From contig NZ_KI632512.1 in assembly GCF_000504305.1 (NCBI RefSeq), positions 2,942,220 through 3,006,219 on the forward strand: a DNA stretch of 64,000 nucleotides. Direction: 5' to 3'. This DNA comes from Nitratidesulfovibrio termitidis HI1. GTDB taxonomy: Bacteria; Desulfobacterota; Desulfovibrionia; Desulfovibrionales; Desulfovibrionaceae. Of this stretch, positions 27,941 through 36,991 are shown in pieces. Every line of letters starts with the position of its first letter. Within the stretch, counting starts at the first letter, position 1. The position numbers were made by a program, and so were the translations under genes. The notes under the pieces were generated by a model that was not told where the DNA came from, did no database searches, and saw nothing but the letters and a program-made list of their open reading frames with translations.

Positions 27941-28743
27941 GCGCGCCCCCCGGTTTCGCACGGCTGGCTTGATTCGTTCTGCTCGTCAGGCGTGCGCGAT
28001 GCATCCAGCCCGCCCGCCGCGTAGGCGGCCTCGCCTTCCGGGTCGCGCGCGGGCACGGCGGCGAATTCCGCCTTGCGCACGTTGCCCTTCTGGTAGCGGC
28101 TGCCGATGCGCGTCTCGCTCAGGCAGTACGAGCACACGGCGGCTGGCATGGCGAAGCGCAGCCGCATGTCCGTCACCGTGGCGATGTCCGGCGCGCGGGA
28201 GAGCACCGTGGCCAGTTCCTGGCAGCCCTGCCCGGTCAGCCCGTTGATGTGGCGGATCAGCGCACGGCCGTTCATCTGGCGGATGCGGTGGCGGTACACC
28301 TCGCGTTCCGCCTGCGAGACAAGGTCGCCCTTGGTCACCAGCACCAGGTCCGCCAGGCGCAGCATGGGGCCGATCTTTTCCGGCGCGTCGATGCCCATCA
28401 GGTTGTCCACCACGCACAGGGCCAGCGCCCCGCGCAGGTGGGGCGAGCAGCGGTTGCACAGCCCGGCGGTTTCGATGACGCAACACTCCGCCCCTGTTCC
28501 GGCGGCCCAGTCCCAGGCCTCTTCCAGATTGGTGGCAAAGAAGTGATCCGGGCACAGCCCGCCGGACAGCGCGGCCACGGCGGTGATGCCCGCCGTCGCG
28601 TAGGCGTCCGCATCGCGGGTTTGCAGGCAGTCGAACTTGATCACCGCCGTGCGCACCCCCTGCGCGGCCAGCAGTCCGCAGGCGCGGGAGAGCACCGATG
28701 TCTTGCCGCACGAGGGCGGCCCGGCCACGGTCACGAGGCGCAT
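27937..28743 (-). CDS. G3E-like (HypB/CooC/CobW-type) nucleotide-binding protein
   Basis: The 268-residue P-loop protein has GPPSCGKTS at residues 8-16, VIKFDCLQTRDADAYA near 35, ETAGLCNRCSPHLRG near 91 and VTKGD near 137. The arrangement recalls the metal-chaperone GTPases HypB, UreG and CobW, and the CNRC motif just after the switch region could bind a metal. A C-terminal CSYC pair adds a second possible site. It overlaps the upstream gene by 13 bp and the downstream ABC ATPase by 4 bp, so the three are probably made together. The metal and client are unknown. Confidence 0.85.
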   Translation of the reverse strand: MRLVTVAGPPSCGKTSVLSRACGLLAAQGVRTAVIKFDCLQTRDADAYATAGITAVAALSGGLCPDHFFATNLEEAWDWAAGTGAECCVIETAGLCNRCSPHLRGALALCVVDNLMGIDAPEKIGPMLRLADLVLVTKGDLVSQAEREVYRHRIRQMNGRALIRHINGLTGQGCQELATVLSRAPDIATVTDMRLRFAMPAAVCSYCLSETRIGSRYQKGNVRKAEFAAVPARDPEGEAAYAAGGLDASRTPDEQNESSQPCETGGRA

Positions 28744-29807
28744 GCGGCGTCTCCCTTGCCTTGCGCCTCTCGCGCGTTGACGAGCAGGCGGAATTCGCCG
28801 TTCAGCCGGTCGCGCAGGGCGGTGATGTCCGTCCCGTTGATGTAGTCCCAGCCTATCCACTTGATGGCGGCCCCCTGCGGCAGGCTTTCGGGCAGCGGCC
28901 CGGTCAGCGGCAGGAACCAGCGGGCGCTTTCCAGCTGGCCGAACCCCGTGGCGAAAAAGTCGATCAGCCGGTCCAGCCGGGGGCGGGCCGTGCGCTTGGC
29001 CAGCATGTACAGGGGGCTGGCCGCCGCGCCGTCCTCCGGCCAGACGGTCAGCATGTGGTCCGGCTGGCGGGTGGTTTCCGCAAAGAAGTACGGCAGGATG
29101 TAGATGCCCCCGGCCTGCGGGGCGCCGCCGGACTTGGCCATGCGCGAGGAATGCATGAGCCCGCGCGTGTTGGCGGCAAACCGGGCAACACCCTGCATGC
29201 CGAAGTCCTTGTGGATGGACAGCAGCACCGCGTCGGCCATGTCGTCGCCGTCGCCGCACATGTTCACCTGCCCGGCGTAGCGCGGGTCCAGCAGGTCGGC
29301 CCAGCGGCGCGGTACGGGCAGGTCGCCTAGGCGCTTGCGGTCGATGAGGAAGATGTACGGGGTCAGCCCGTAGACCAGGTAGCGTCCGGCGGGGTCCACG
29401 ATGCCCGCCGCGCGGTGCATGGGGGTGACGCCCTCCGGTTCCGGCGCGGTGAACACCCCCGTGTTGACGAAACGTTCCACGAAGCCGCGCCGGAAAAAGT
29501 CGCCGAAGCCGATGGAGGCGATGACCTGCGGCAGGTGGTCGGGGTCGGTTTCGCGGTACAGCGGGTCGTACGGGTCCACCGAGGTGCAGCCCATGGGGAT
29601 GTGGATGGCCAGGGGATCGCCGTCACCAGCGCCCGTGGCCGCGTGCGTTGCGGCCAGCCCGTCAGCCAGTGCGTTGACGGCGTCCTTCACCGCCAGCTTC
29701 ACCGGGCAGGGCGCGTAGAACAGCAGGTCCGCCGGGGGTGGGGGCGGCTGGCGGTCTTCCTCTCCCATGCGACTTACGGACTGGATGAGGTCGTCGAGGC
29801 TTTTCAT
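28731..29807 (-). CDS. Solute-binding-like protein lacking a signal peptide
   Basis: The 358-residue protein has a type-II periplasmic-binding-protein fold signature resembling iron(III)/ABC substrate-binding proteins (FFRRGFVERFVNTGVF, GLTPYIFLIDRKRLGDLPVP, DLLDPRYAGQVNMCGDGDD). Its N-terminus (MKSLDDLIQSVSRMGEED) is charged and lacks any signal peptide or lipobox, so it should stay in the cytoplasm. The start at 29807 has AGGAG upstream. It heads a coupled operon with a GTPase and an ABC ATPase but no permease, so normal import is unlikely. A cytoplasmic metal- or cofactor-handling role fits better. Confidence 0.8.
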   Translation of the reverse strand: MKSLDDLIQSVSRMGEEDRQPPPPPADLLFYAPCPVKLAVKDAVNALADGLAATHAATGAGDGDPLAIHIPMGCTSVDPYDPLYRETDPDHLPQVIASIGFGDFFRRGFVERFVNTGVFTAPEPEGVTPMHRAAGIVDPAGRYLVYGLTPYIFLIDRKRLGDLPVPRRWADLLDPRYAGQVNMCGDGDDMADAVLLSIHKDFGMQGVARFAANTRGLMHSSRMAKSGGAPQAGGIYILPYFFAETTRQPDHMLTVWPEDGAAASPLYMLAKRTARPRLDRLIDFFATGFGQLESARWFLPLTGPLPESLPQGAAIKWIGWDYINGTDITALRDRLNGEFRLLVNAREAQGKGDAACAS

Positions 29808-29949
29808 GCGGCGGCTCCTGTGTCGGAAGCGACAAAAACGGCGCGTGCAACGCGGCGTGTGCGCCCATGCGACGAAAGTGTCGCGGCGCGGGGCAAGAAT
29901 CCACGACAGCAAGGGGCATGCCGCAGGGCGGCGGCATGGCTCCCGCGCA

Positions 29950-30795
29950 TCAGCGTTGTGCGGTCTCGCGGCGGCGCGCCAGCACTCCCACCAGCAGCGC
30001 CATCCCCAGCGCGGCCAGCCAGCCAAGGCGCAGGGCATGGAATTCCATGGTGCGTGGGGTGCGCGGGGTGGGCTGGGCGGGTTGCTCCTGTTGCCCGGAT
30101 TGTCCCGGTTGTCCAGAGGGGGCGGGTGCTCCCACTGCTGCCGGAGCCCAGGCCCCCAGCCAGTAGTCGGTGCCGGGCACGGCCAGGGTGTAGGCCCGGC
30201 GCGCCTCGGTGCGTCCCTCGCCAAGGTCCGCCGTCCACTCGGTAAAGCCGCCCCCCGCGCGGGCCGTGTCCATCATGCGCTGTACAAAGCGCACCCCGTG
30301 CACATCGGTGGCGCCGCCAAAATCCACGCCGCCCGCATCGGGCAGGGTGGGGGTATGCACGTTCACCGTCCCGCGCGAAAGGAACACGTAATCCCAGTGG
30401 GCGGCACTGGTGCGCACCGGGTCCACCGCGCGCACCAGCAGTTCGCGCCGGGCGGTTTCGTCGGGCTGGGTGGCGGCCAGTTCGCCCAGCGCCTGGGCCA
30501 GCGCGGTCACCGTGGCGGCCAGGCGGCTGTCGCGTGCTTCCGCCAGCAAGGTCTGCTCGCGCGCGGCGGTGACGGCGGACAGCGGCGCCATGGTGCACTG
30601 GGCCAGGAACAGGCCCGCGGCGGCGGGCAGCAAGGCCCGGAAAAAGGCCTGGCCCGACACGTGGCGCGCCAGAAAGCGTCCCGCACGGCAGGCGGCTTGG
30701 CCTGCCTTGGCAGCCAGCCTGCGGGCAAGTTCCGGCAACTGTTCCGGAAAGGGCGGGGGAGACGACGGCGTCGGGGAAGGGGATGGTTGGGGCAT
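29950..30795 (-). CDS. Two-helix membrane protein with single Cache sensor domain
   Basis: About 281 residues. A Pro-rich cytoplasmic start is followed by TM1 (about 52-70), a periplasmic domain (about 70-240) and TM2 (about 250-270) with a very short RRRETAQR tail. The periplasmic part fits a single Cache domain: HWDYVFLSRGTVNVHTPTLP, VRFVQRMMDTARAGGGFTEW and YTLAVPGTDYWLGAW. There is no output domain, so it may be a stand-alone sensor or a receptor fragment that signals through a partner. A 9-bp-period repeat encodes the GQPGQSGQQEQPAQP linker. AGGAGG precedes the start. Confidence 0.75.
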   Translation of the reverse strand: MPQPSPSPTPSSPPPFPEQLPELARRLAAKAGQAACRAGRFLARHVSGQAFFRALLPAAAGLFLAQCTMAPLSAVTAAREQTLLAEARDSRLAATVTALAQALGELAATQPDETARRELLVRAVDPVRTSAAHWDYVFLSRGTVNVHTPTLPDAGGVDFGGATDVHGVRFVQRMMDTARAGGGFTEWTADLGEGRTEARRAYTLAVPGTDYWLGAWAPAAVGAPAPSGQPGQSGQQEQPAQPTPRTPRTMEFHALRLGWLAALGMALLVGVLARRRETAQR

Positions 30796-31054
30796 GGGGG
30801 CCTCCTGTCGGCCCGCACTGTAGCCGGGATGGGCCGCAAGGTGAAGGCTTGGCGGGGGATAAGAGAAAAACTGTCGCAGGCGGTGGGCAGGGGCACGCAA
30901 TCGCATCCCCCGCAGCCGGAAACGCAACCGCCCCGCACAGCCTGCCCCCTGTGGCAACAGGAGGCGGGCGGTACGGGGCGGAAGAAAACAGGGAGAGGGG
31001 GCGGTTTCGCCGTTCGGTCGGGGCACCCTTGCGGGATGCGGACCCGCCAGCGCG

Positions 31055-32590
31055 CTATTCGCCCTTCTTCTTGTGCGACGAGCGGAAGCGCACCCGCATG
31101 GGGGCGTGCTCTATGCGGAACAGCCGACGCAGGGACTTTTCCACGTAGCGGGCGTACGGCGTCTGGATGCGGTCGGCATCGTTGACGAAGAACACGAACG
31201 TGGGCGGGTTGGTCTCTGCCTGGGTCAGGTAGAAGAACTTGGGCCGCAGGCGGCGCACCACCGGGGGCTGATGGCGGGTGAGCACCTCGTCCATGGCCCG
31301 GTTGAGCTGGCCGGTGCCCACGCGCACGTGGCATTCGGCGCGGACGCGTTCGGCCATGGGCAGCACGGGGCCAAGCCCCTTGCCCGACCTGGCGGAAACG
31401 TACAGCAGCGGCACGTGGGGGCAGAATTCCAGCATGCCCTTGAACGAGGCTTCCAGGTCCGGCATCAGCTTGCGCGGCACCAGGTCGATCTTGTTCACCA
31501 GCACCATGAACGGCGTCTTGCGCTCGTCCAGCAGGTCCACCAGGCGCTTGTCCTGCTGGGTGACCCCCTGCAGCGCGTCGAGCACCAGCAGGGTGACGTG
31601 GGCCTTGGTGGTGCTTTTGAGCGAGGCGTTGACGCTGTAACGCTCCACCGAATCGGTGATGCGCGAACGGCGGCGCACTCCGGCGGTGTCCACGAAGGTG
31701 ATGGTCTTGTCGCCCGACTCGAAGCTGACGTCCACGCTGTCGCGGGTGGTGCCCGCCATGTCGCTGACGATCATGCGCTGCTGGCCGGTAAGGGCGTTGA
31801 CCAGCGACGACTTGCCCGCGTTGGGGCGGCCCAGCATGGCCAGGCGCAGGTGGGTGGGGTCGTACGGGGGGCCTTTGGGTTCGGCGGCGGGTTCGCCGTC
31901 TTCCGCTCCCTCGGTGCCCTCGGCGCTGTCCGCGTCGTCTTCTTCGGAAAGGCCGAAATCGTCCTCGTGATCCGACTCCACGCCCTCGCCGTCCTGCGCG
32001 CCTTCTTCCTCGGGCTCATCGGGCAGCATTTCGCGCATTTCGTCTTCCAGCACGCGCACGTTGTGCCCGTGCGCGGCGGAAACGGGCAACAGCGGCAGGC
32101 CCAGGGCGTGGAATTCGGCCAGCATTTCGTCTTCGCGCTCCGCGCCGTCCACCTTGTTCACCACCACCAGCACGGGCTTGCCCGCGCGGCGCAGGTACGC
32201 GGCGAGATGCTCGTCGAAGGGGGTCAGCCCGTCACGACCATCCACCACCAGGCAGATGCCCGCGGCTTCGGCCATGGCGGCCTCGGCCTGGCGCAGGATT
32301 TCCGCCTCGAAGCCCCGGATGCCTTCCGGCCCCTGGGCCACGGCGGCGTGGGCGTCCAGGGTGATGCCCCCGGTGTCCACGATGGCGAAGGTCTGCTTGC
32401 CGCGCGAACGCACCTGGCCTTCCATGCGGTCGCGGGTGACGCCGGGCCGGTCATGGGTGATGGCCCGATTGGCGCGGATGAGCCGGTTGAACAGGGTAGA
32501 TTTGCCCACGTTGGGGCGGCCCACCAGCGCGATCTTGGGCAGATGCGTGGTGACGGGCGCGGACGGGGCGGGGGGCTGGGCTATGGGCAT
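31055..32590 (-). CDS. der: Ribosome-assembly GTPase Der (EngA)
   Basis: Der is an essential tandem GTPase that matures the 50S subunit. The 511-residue protein shows two G domains: the first with GRPNVGKSTLFNRL near residue 24 and NKVDG, the second with GRPNAGKSSLVNALTG near 248, DTAGVRRRSRI and NKIDLV. A KH-like C-terminal domain follows, ending in FRSSHKKKGE. The linker between the G domains is unusually long and acidic (about residues 180-235, rich in Glu/Asp). The start at 32590 has only a weak ribosome site, but upstream sequence is not Der-like. Confidence 0.95.
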   Translation of the reverse strand: MPIAQPPAPSAPVTTHLPKIALVGRPNVGKSTLFNRLIRANRAITHDRPGVTRDRMEGQVRSRGKQTFAIVDTGGITLDAHAAVAQGPEGIRGFEAEILRQAEAAMAEAAGICLVVDGRDGLTPFDEHLAAYLRRAGKPVLVVVNKVDGAEREDEMLAEFHALGLPLLPVSAAHGHNVRVLEDEMREMLPDEPEEEGAQDGEGVESDHEDDFGLSEEDDADSAEGTEGAEDGEPAAEPKGPPYDPTHLRLAMLGRPNAGKSSLVNALTGQQRMIVSDMAGTTRDSVDVSFESGDKTITFVDTAGVRRRSRITDSVERYSVNASLKSTTKAHVTLLVLDALQGVTQQDKRLVDLLDERKTPFMVLVNKIDLVPRKLMPDLEASFKGMLEFCPHVPLLYVSARSGKGLGPVLPMAERVRAECHVRVGTGQLNRAMDEVLTRHQPPVVRRLRPKFFYLTQAETNPPTFVFFVNDADRIQTPYARYVEKSLRRLFRIEHAPMRVRFRSSHKKKGE

Positions 32591-33143
32591 GGCGTTCTCT
32601 GACTGTGGGATGACATGGGATGACGGGAGGGCGGCGGGGCCGCCGCTGGGGCACAGCGTAGCCCGGCGGGGCGCGCCGCGCAATGCGGCACACGGGGCCG
32701 GACGGGTGCGTGCGGAAATTTTCGATGTGCCGGTGGTTGCAGCCGGGGCGCGGGCCTTGTGCGGCGCCTGCGCCGCTGCCTGGCGGGCGTGTCCGCAGCG
32801 CCAGGCGGGAGACCGGCGAGGTTTCGGCGAAGTCTCGGAATGCCGGGCGCGTAACGGGAGTGTGCCCATTACCCCAAGCCCGGCATGATGGCAAGGCCCG
32901 GATAAGGCCTGACGCGGCGTGTCGCGGCCTGATGCCAGTAGCGCGGTGCGGCGGGCAGCGGAGGGGCGGCATTTTCGCGCCATGCGTTGCACCGCTGGCC
33001 GAGTGCGGCTACATTGGCCGCCATGGTGGCGCGGCCTTGTCCGCCTGGCTCACCGTGCCGGATGCGACAGCCCGGCATGACATGCCGGGCCACGCGCCGC
33101 ACTCCCTCCGCTCCCCGTTCGCAAGCCCGCAGGAGGCGCATCC
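32591..33143. other. Divergent intergenic region, der / HTH-PBP regulator
   Basis: About 553 bp of GC-rich sequence. No supported gene, RNA element or terminator was found; open frames here lack ribosome sites and family features. Confidence 0.4.
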
Positions 33144-34166
33144 GTGAAGCAGCTGCTTTCCACCCGCGAGGTGGCCAAGGTGCTCGGCGTCAATGAAAAG
33201 ATGATCTACAGCCTGATCACCGAAAAGGGCCTTCCCGCCACCAAGGTGACCGGCAAGTGGCTGTTTCCCGCGCATCTGGTGGAACAGTGGCTGGAAAACA
33301 ACACCGTGAACCACCCGGAACGTGCGGGCGGCACGGTGCAGCCGGGCGGCGGCGTGCTGGTGGTGGCGGGCAGCAACGACCTGCTGCTGGACAAGGCCCT
33401 GGGCCTGTTCGCGGACCTGAACCCCGGGCATATCGCGGCCTTTGCCAACCTGGGCAGCATGGGCGGCTTGCGGGCCATGCGCGAGGGCCTGTGCCACATG
33501 GCGGCCAGCCACCTGATGGAGGGCGGCCCCGGCCACGCGGCGGAGCCTGCCGCGACCACCGGGCCTGGCGCGGCCACATCGGACGTGGGGCAGGGCGGTG
33601 CAGGCGGAAACGGAGGCGCGGGCGGCAAGTCGGGCCGTGACTACAATTTCGGGCATGCCCGACAAGAGCTGGACGAGGCCCCGGCGGTTGTCAATTTCTG
33701 CATCCGCGAGCAGGGCTATCTGGTGGCCCCCGGCAACCCCAACGCCGTGCGCGACGCGGGCGACATAGTGCGCAAGGGGCTGCGGGTGGTCAACAGGCCG
33801 CTGGGCACGGGCACGCGGCTGCTGTTCGACACCGAGCTTTCCCGCGTGGGGGCGGACCCCCTGCGCATTCCCGGCTACGGCACCGAGGTGCGCCGCCACC
33901 TGGACGCGGGTATCGAGGTGCTGGCGGGCCGGGCCGACGCGGCCCCCGGCATCCGGGCCGTGGCCGGGCTGCTGGGCCTTGGCTTCGTGCCGGTGCAGCG
34001 CGAGCGGTTCGACCTGCTGGTGCCCCGCGCCCGGTACTTCGACCGGGGGGTGCAGCTGTTTCTGGGCATGCTGGTGGATGCGCGGTTCCGTGCCCTGGCC
34101 GACGGCTTCGCGGGGTACGACCTGTCGCGGGCCGGGCGGGTGGTATTTCCCGGCGACGCGCCATAG
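33144..34166 (+). CDS. HTH (excisionase-type) regulator with PBP-like ligand domain
   Basis: The 340-residue protein joins an N-terminal MerR/excisionase-like helix-turn-helix (STREVAKVLGVNEKMIYSL, then KVTGKWLFPAHLVEQWL) to a C-terminal periplasmic-binding-protein-like domain (about residues 70-335). This architecture is known in regulators that sense molybdate, tungstate or related ligands (PBP_like, PF12727); the ligand here is not certain. A Gly-rich insert near 135-160 splits the ligand domain. The start is GTG at 33144 with AGGAGG 8 bases upstream. A terminator follows closely. No molybdopterin or transporter genes are adjacent. Confidence 0.85.
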   Translation: MKQLLSTREVAKVLGVNEKMIYSLITEKGLPATKVTGKWLFPAHLVEQWLENNTVNHPERAGGTVQPGGGVLVVAGSNDLLLDKALGLFADLNPGHIAAFANLGSMGGLRAMREGLCHMAASHLMEGGPGHAAEPAATTGPGAATSDVGQGGAGGNGGAGGKSGRDYNFGHARQELDEAPAVVNFCIREQGYLVAPGNPNAVRDAGDIVRKGLRVVNRPLGTGTRLLFDTELSRVGADPLRIPGYGTEVRRHLDAGIEVLAGRADAAPGIRAVAGLLGLGFVPVQRERFDLLVPRARYFDRGVQLFLGMLVDARFRALADGFAGYDLSRAGRVVFPGDAP

Positions 34167-34207
34167 GCCGAAGAACCGGGGCGCGGGCATGTTCCGCAAA
34201 AATCGCC

Positions 34208-34245
34208 AAGGGGCACTCCGACCAATGTCGTGGTGCCCCTTTTCT
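34208..34245 (+). terminator. Terminator after the HTH-PBP regulator
   Basis: AAGGGGCAC and GTGCCCCTT form a 9-bp stem with a 16-base loop, followed by TTC. It lies 41 bp after the stop and also just past the 3' end of the convergent marR-like gene. Confidence 0.8.
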
Positions 34246-34273
34246 TGTGGATGTGGGCGAGGGTGCGTTGCGG

Positions 34274-35236
34274 CTAGGCCTCGCGTTCCGCATCCGCCGC
34301 GAAGTTTTCCGCCGCGTCGGTGTCGCCGGCTGCGGCAGCGGACGCCTCGGGTCCCATGCCCTGACCGCCGCGCGGACCATGCGGGCCGAAACCGTCATGG
34401 TGACCCCGACCGCCCCGACCGGCCCGACCGCCCCGACCGGCCTGACCGCCCCGACCGGCCTGACCGGCGTGACCACCGCGACCGGCATGCCCGCCGCGCC
34501 CGTTACCACCGTGATCACCGTGTCCGGCCCGGCCATGGCCGCAGCATCCGCCACGTCCATCTTCCGCATCGGCGCGGGCTTCGGGGCCGTGGCCCGCGTG
34601 GCAGCAACCCTGCCCGTGCGGGCCGTGGCCGTGGTGAGCATGCCCGTGAGGGCCATGCCCATGGTGACCGCCGTGCCCGTCATGCGCGTGGGCGGCGGCG
34701 TCTTCGCCTCCGCAGCAGCCGTGGCGGCCCCGGCCATGTCCGTCATGCCCACCATGCCCGTGTCCGCCCATGCGGCGGCAGGCCCCGCCTGCTTCGTCCT
34801 TGGCCTCCAGTGAGGCGATCAGCTTGTCCAGCAGCGCGGAAAGGGCCTGCTGCTCCTCGTCCGACAACCCGGCCAGGGAAGCTTCCGCAGCGTCCTTGCG
34901 GGCCTGGCGCACCTCGTCCACCATGGCCCGGCCCTTTTCGGTCAGGAACACGGCGCTCATGCGCTGGTCTTCCTCGTGGCGGCGGCGTTCGATGCTGCCG
35001 TCGCGCGAAAGCTTGTCCAGCAGTTCGCTGAGGGATGGCGGCTGCACGCGCAGCAGCGCGGCCAGGTCGCGCGGGCTTTGCCCGTCCTGTTCGGCCAGCA
35101 GGGCGAGAACCCGCCCCTGCCCGCGATGCGCGCCGCCGCGCCCCCCATGAGGACCATGCGGGCCGTGCCCCCGGTGCAGCAGGTTCATGCAGTAGTGCAG
35201 TTGGTGAAACAGCTTTTCAGTGGTGGAAATATGCAT
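34274..35236 (-). CDS. MarR-family regulator with histidine-rich metal-binding tail
   Basis: The 320-residue protein has a MarR winged helix in its first ~150 residues (SPRDLAALLRVQPPSLSELL, then DKLSRDGSIERRRHEEDQRM, FLTEKGRAMVDEV). From about residue 155 it carries a tail of about 165 residues rich in Gly and His, with GCC/CCG cysteine pairs and many HGHGPHG-type repeats. The N-terminus also has an HGPHGPHGG stretch. Such tails chelate Ni, Zn, Cu or Co. AAGGAG precedes the start at 35236, and palindromic operator-like sites lie just upstream, suggesting autoregulation. Part of the tail DNA is a 9-bp-period repeat (34402-34473). Confidence 0.85.
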   Translation of the reverse strand: MHISTTEKLFHQLHYCMNLLHRGHGPHGPHGGRGGAHRGQGRVLALLAEQDGQSPRDLAALLRVQPPSLSELLDKLSRDGSIERRRHEEDQRMSAVFLTEKGRAMVDEVRQARKDAAEASLAGLSDEEQQALSALLDKLIASLEAKDEAGGACRRMGGHGHGGHDGHGRGRHGCCGGEDAAAHAHDGHGGHHGHGPHGHAHHGHGPHGQGCCHAGHGPEARADAEDGRGGCCGHGRAGHGDHGGNGRGGHAGRGGHAGQAGRGGQAGRGGRAGRGGRGHHDGFGPHGPRGGQGMGPEASAAAAGDTDAAENFAADAEREA

Positions 35237-35260
35237 GTGTGTCTCCTTGCATGTCTTTGA

Positions 35261-35329
35261 TTAGGTGCCTAACGAGATGGATATGGGCATCCGGCAGGCG
35301 CGGTCAAGGAGAATTCGTTAGGTGCCGAA
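35261..35329. promoter_or_regulatory. Two MarR-type operator-like palindromes
   Basis: TTAGGTGCCTAA (35261-35272) is a palindrome apart from its central TG, and TTAGGTGCCGAA (35318-35329) is a second near copy 57 bp away. Both lie 25-95 bp upstream of the MarR-like start codon on its promoter side. Spacing and symmetry fit autoregulation by a MarR dimer. Confidence 0.55.
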
Positions 35330-35358
35330 ATATTTTCTTGTCGCAACTCCACACAAAG

Positions 35359-35389
35359 GAAGCCTCCGGCTGTTGCAACCGGAGGCTTC
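35359..35389 (-). terminator. Terminator after the M99 peptidase gene
   Basis: GAAGCCTCCGG and CCGGAGGCTTC pair perfectly over 11 bp with a 9-base loop, 34 bp after the M99 stop on the minus strand. T-richness on that side is modest. Confidence 0.75.
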
Positions 35390-35422
35390 TTGCTGTCTTT
35401 CAGGCTGGTTGGATGTCGAAGG

Positions 35423-36991
35423 CTAATACCCCAACAGACTCTCCCGCCCAGCCACCGAAGGCCGCATGTCGCGCTTGCCGGGCTTGGCCCCACCCTCGAA
35501 GCGCACCAGGATCATGCCCGCGAACTTTTCGCCCCGGTACACTTCCACCCGGTAGATGTTGCCCGACTTGTCGATGGAAAAGCGGTTCTGGAAGTCCTTC
35601 TTGCGGATGGGCACGTCGCATTCGCTGTCGTCGCGCGCGTCGGGCCTGGCCACCTGCGCGCCGATGGCGTTGACGCGAAAGCCGTCCACGGGGTGCACGG
35701 TGAAGGTGTCGCGCACGCTGACCATCCTGCCGAAGGGCACCACCATCTTGCGGCCGTCCACGTCCAGCGAGAGCGAGCCGGGGCCGTCGGTGTATTCGCG
35801 CCATTCGGGGGTGATGCGCGTCAGCGCCCGGTTGCCGTAGAACACCCGGTACCCGTCGTTCTCGTCCACCACGGCCAGGATGGGCTTGGTGGCGGTGAAC
35901 GATACCTTTTCGCCCTTCTTGAGCGGGATGTACCCCAGCGAGGCGCGCACGTCGTCCAGCGGCAGGTACAGCCGCTGGTCGAAGAAGGCCACGGCCACGT
36001 CGCTTTCCAGCGCGGCCAGCACGCCGCGCGGGGTCATGGCGAAGTCGCGCCTGAAGCCCACGCCCATCTGGCGCAGGAACGATTCCAGCACCCGCAGGTG
36101 GTAGTACGAACGCTGTTCGGTGGAGAAATCCTTGCTGGCCTCTATGCCGAAGGCAGGCTTGCCGTTGCGGATGGCGAAGAATGTCAGGGTCTTCTCCATC
36201 TCGTGGTCGCCTTCTGCCGTGCGGGTGTTCTTCAGGTGGTATTCGTGCGCGGGGCTCAGCAGCCCCCCGTTGGCCTCGCGCACGGCCTTCTGGGCCATGG
36301 CGGCAAGATCGCCGTGGCGTGCGCCGGGCAGGGCGGCCTGGTCGATGATCACGCTCTGTCCCCAGCGCATGGGGTTGCGCATGGGGCCTTCGTTCTTGGG
36401 CCGATAGAAACCGCTGCCGTCGTGCAGGTTCAGGATGATGTCCACCTGCTTGTCGAGGATGATGTCCTTGATGCGACAGACGGTGTCGTATTCCGGGTCG
36501 TCCGTGCGCAGGGCGGCGAACTTGCGGTTCATGTCGCCGTTGGGCCCGCGCGAGCGCTTGATCATGCTGGGAAAGTTGAGGTTGGGCACCACCCACACCG
36601 AGCCGTTGGTGATGGCATAGTGGGTGACCAGCAGCGATGCGGCGGAGAAGCCGCCCGGCTCGTCGCCCTGTATGCCGCCCACCACCAGTACGGTGGGGCC
36701 GTTGCCGGTGCCCAGCTTGTACAGGTTGAAGTCCAGTTCGGTGTGGCGGGGCGGCGCCTTGGCCAGATCGGCGGCGGTGACGACGGCGGGCGCGGGGCTG
36801 GCCGAAGCCACCACCTGCGTGGTGGCGGGCCGTTTGGCCTGGGCGGGCGATGCCGCCAGCGCGGGCGCGGCGTGCAGGCAGAGCAGCGCGGCAAGACAGT
36901 ACGCCCCGGTGCGGAGGGTGCGGAGGGTACGGAGGATGCGGAAGGCGCGGCGGCGCGCGGGCGGGCGTTGTGCGGTGCGGTGCGTCATCAT
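35423..36991 (-). CDS. M99-family (Csd4/Pgp1-like) peptidoglycan carboxypeptidase
   Basis: The 522-residue protein has an N-terminal export signal (hydrophobic AYCLAALLCLHAAPALA near residues 30-46). Its metallo-carboxypeptidase domain has GGIQGDEPGGF near 104, where Gln and Glu match the unusual zinc ligands of Csd4, then a ligand His in ILNLHDGSGFY near 187, and a likely catalytic Glu in AFGIEASKDF near 285. M99 enzymes trim muropeptide tripeptides in the periplasm and set helical or curved cell shape in Helicobacter and Campylobacter. Two further beta-rich domains follow. Its start overlaps the stop of the M15 gene (ATGA), so the two are co-translated. Confidence 0.88.
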   Translation of the reverse strand: MMTHRTAQRPPARRRAFRILRTLRTLRTGAYCLAALLCLHAAPALAASPAQAKRPATTQVVASASPAPAVVTAADLAKAPPRHTELDFNLYKLGTGNGPTVLVVGGIQGDEPGGFSAASLLVTHYAITNGSVWVVPNLNFPSMIKRSRGPNGDMNRKFAALRTDDPEYDTVCRIKDIILDKQVDIILNLHDGSGFYRPKNEGPMRNPMRWGQSVIIDQAALPGARHGDLAAMAQKAVREANGGLLSPAHEYHLKNTRTAEGDHEMEKTLTFFAIRNGKPAFGIEASKDFSTEQRSYYHLRVLESFLRQMGVGFRRDFAMTPRGVLAALESDVAVAFFDQRLYLPLDDVRASLGYIPLKKGEKVSFTATKPILAVVDENDGYRVFYGNRALTRITPEWREYTDGPGSLSLDVDGRKMVVPFGRMVSVRDTFTVHPVDGFRVNAIGAQVARPDARDDSECDVPIRKKDFQNRFSIDKSGNIYRVEVYRGEKFAGMILVRFEGGAKPGKRDMRPSVAGRESLLGY

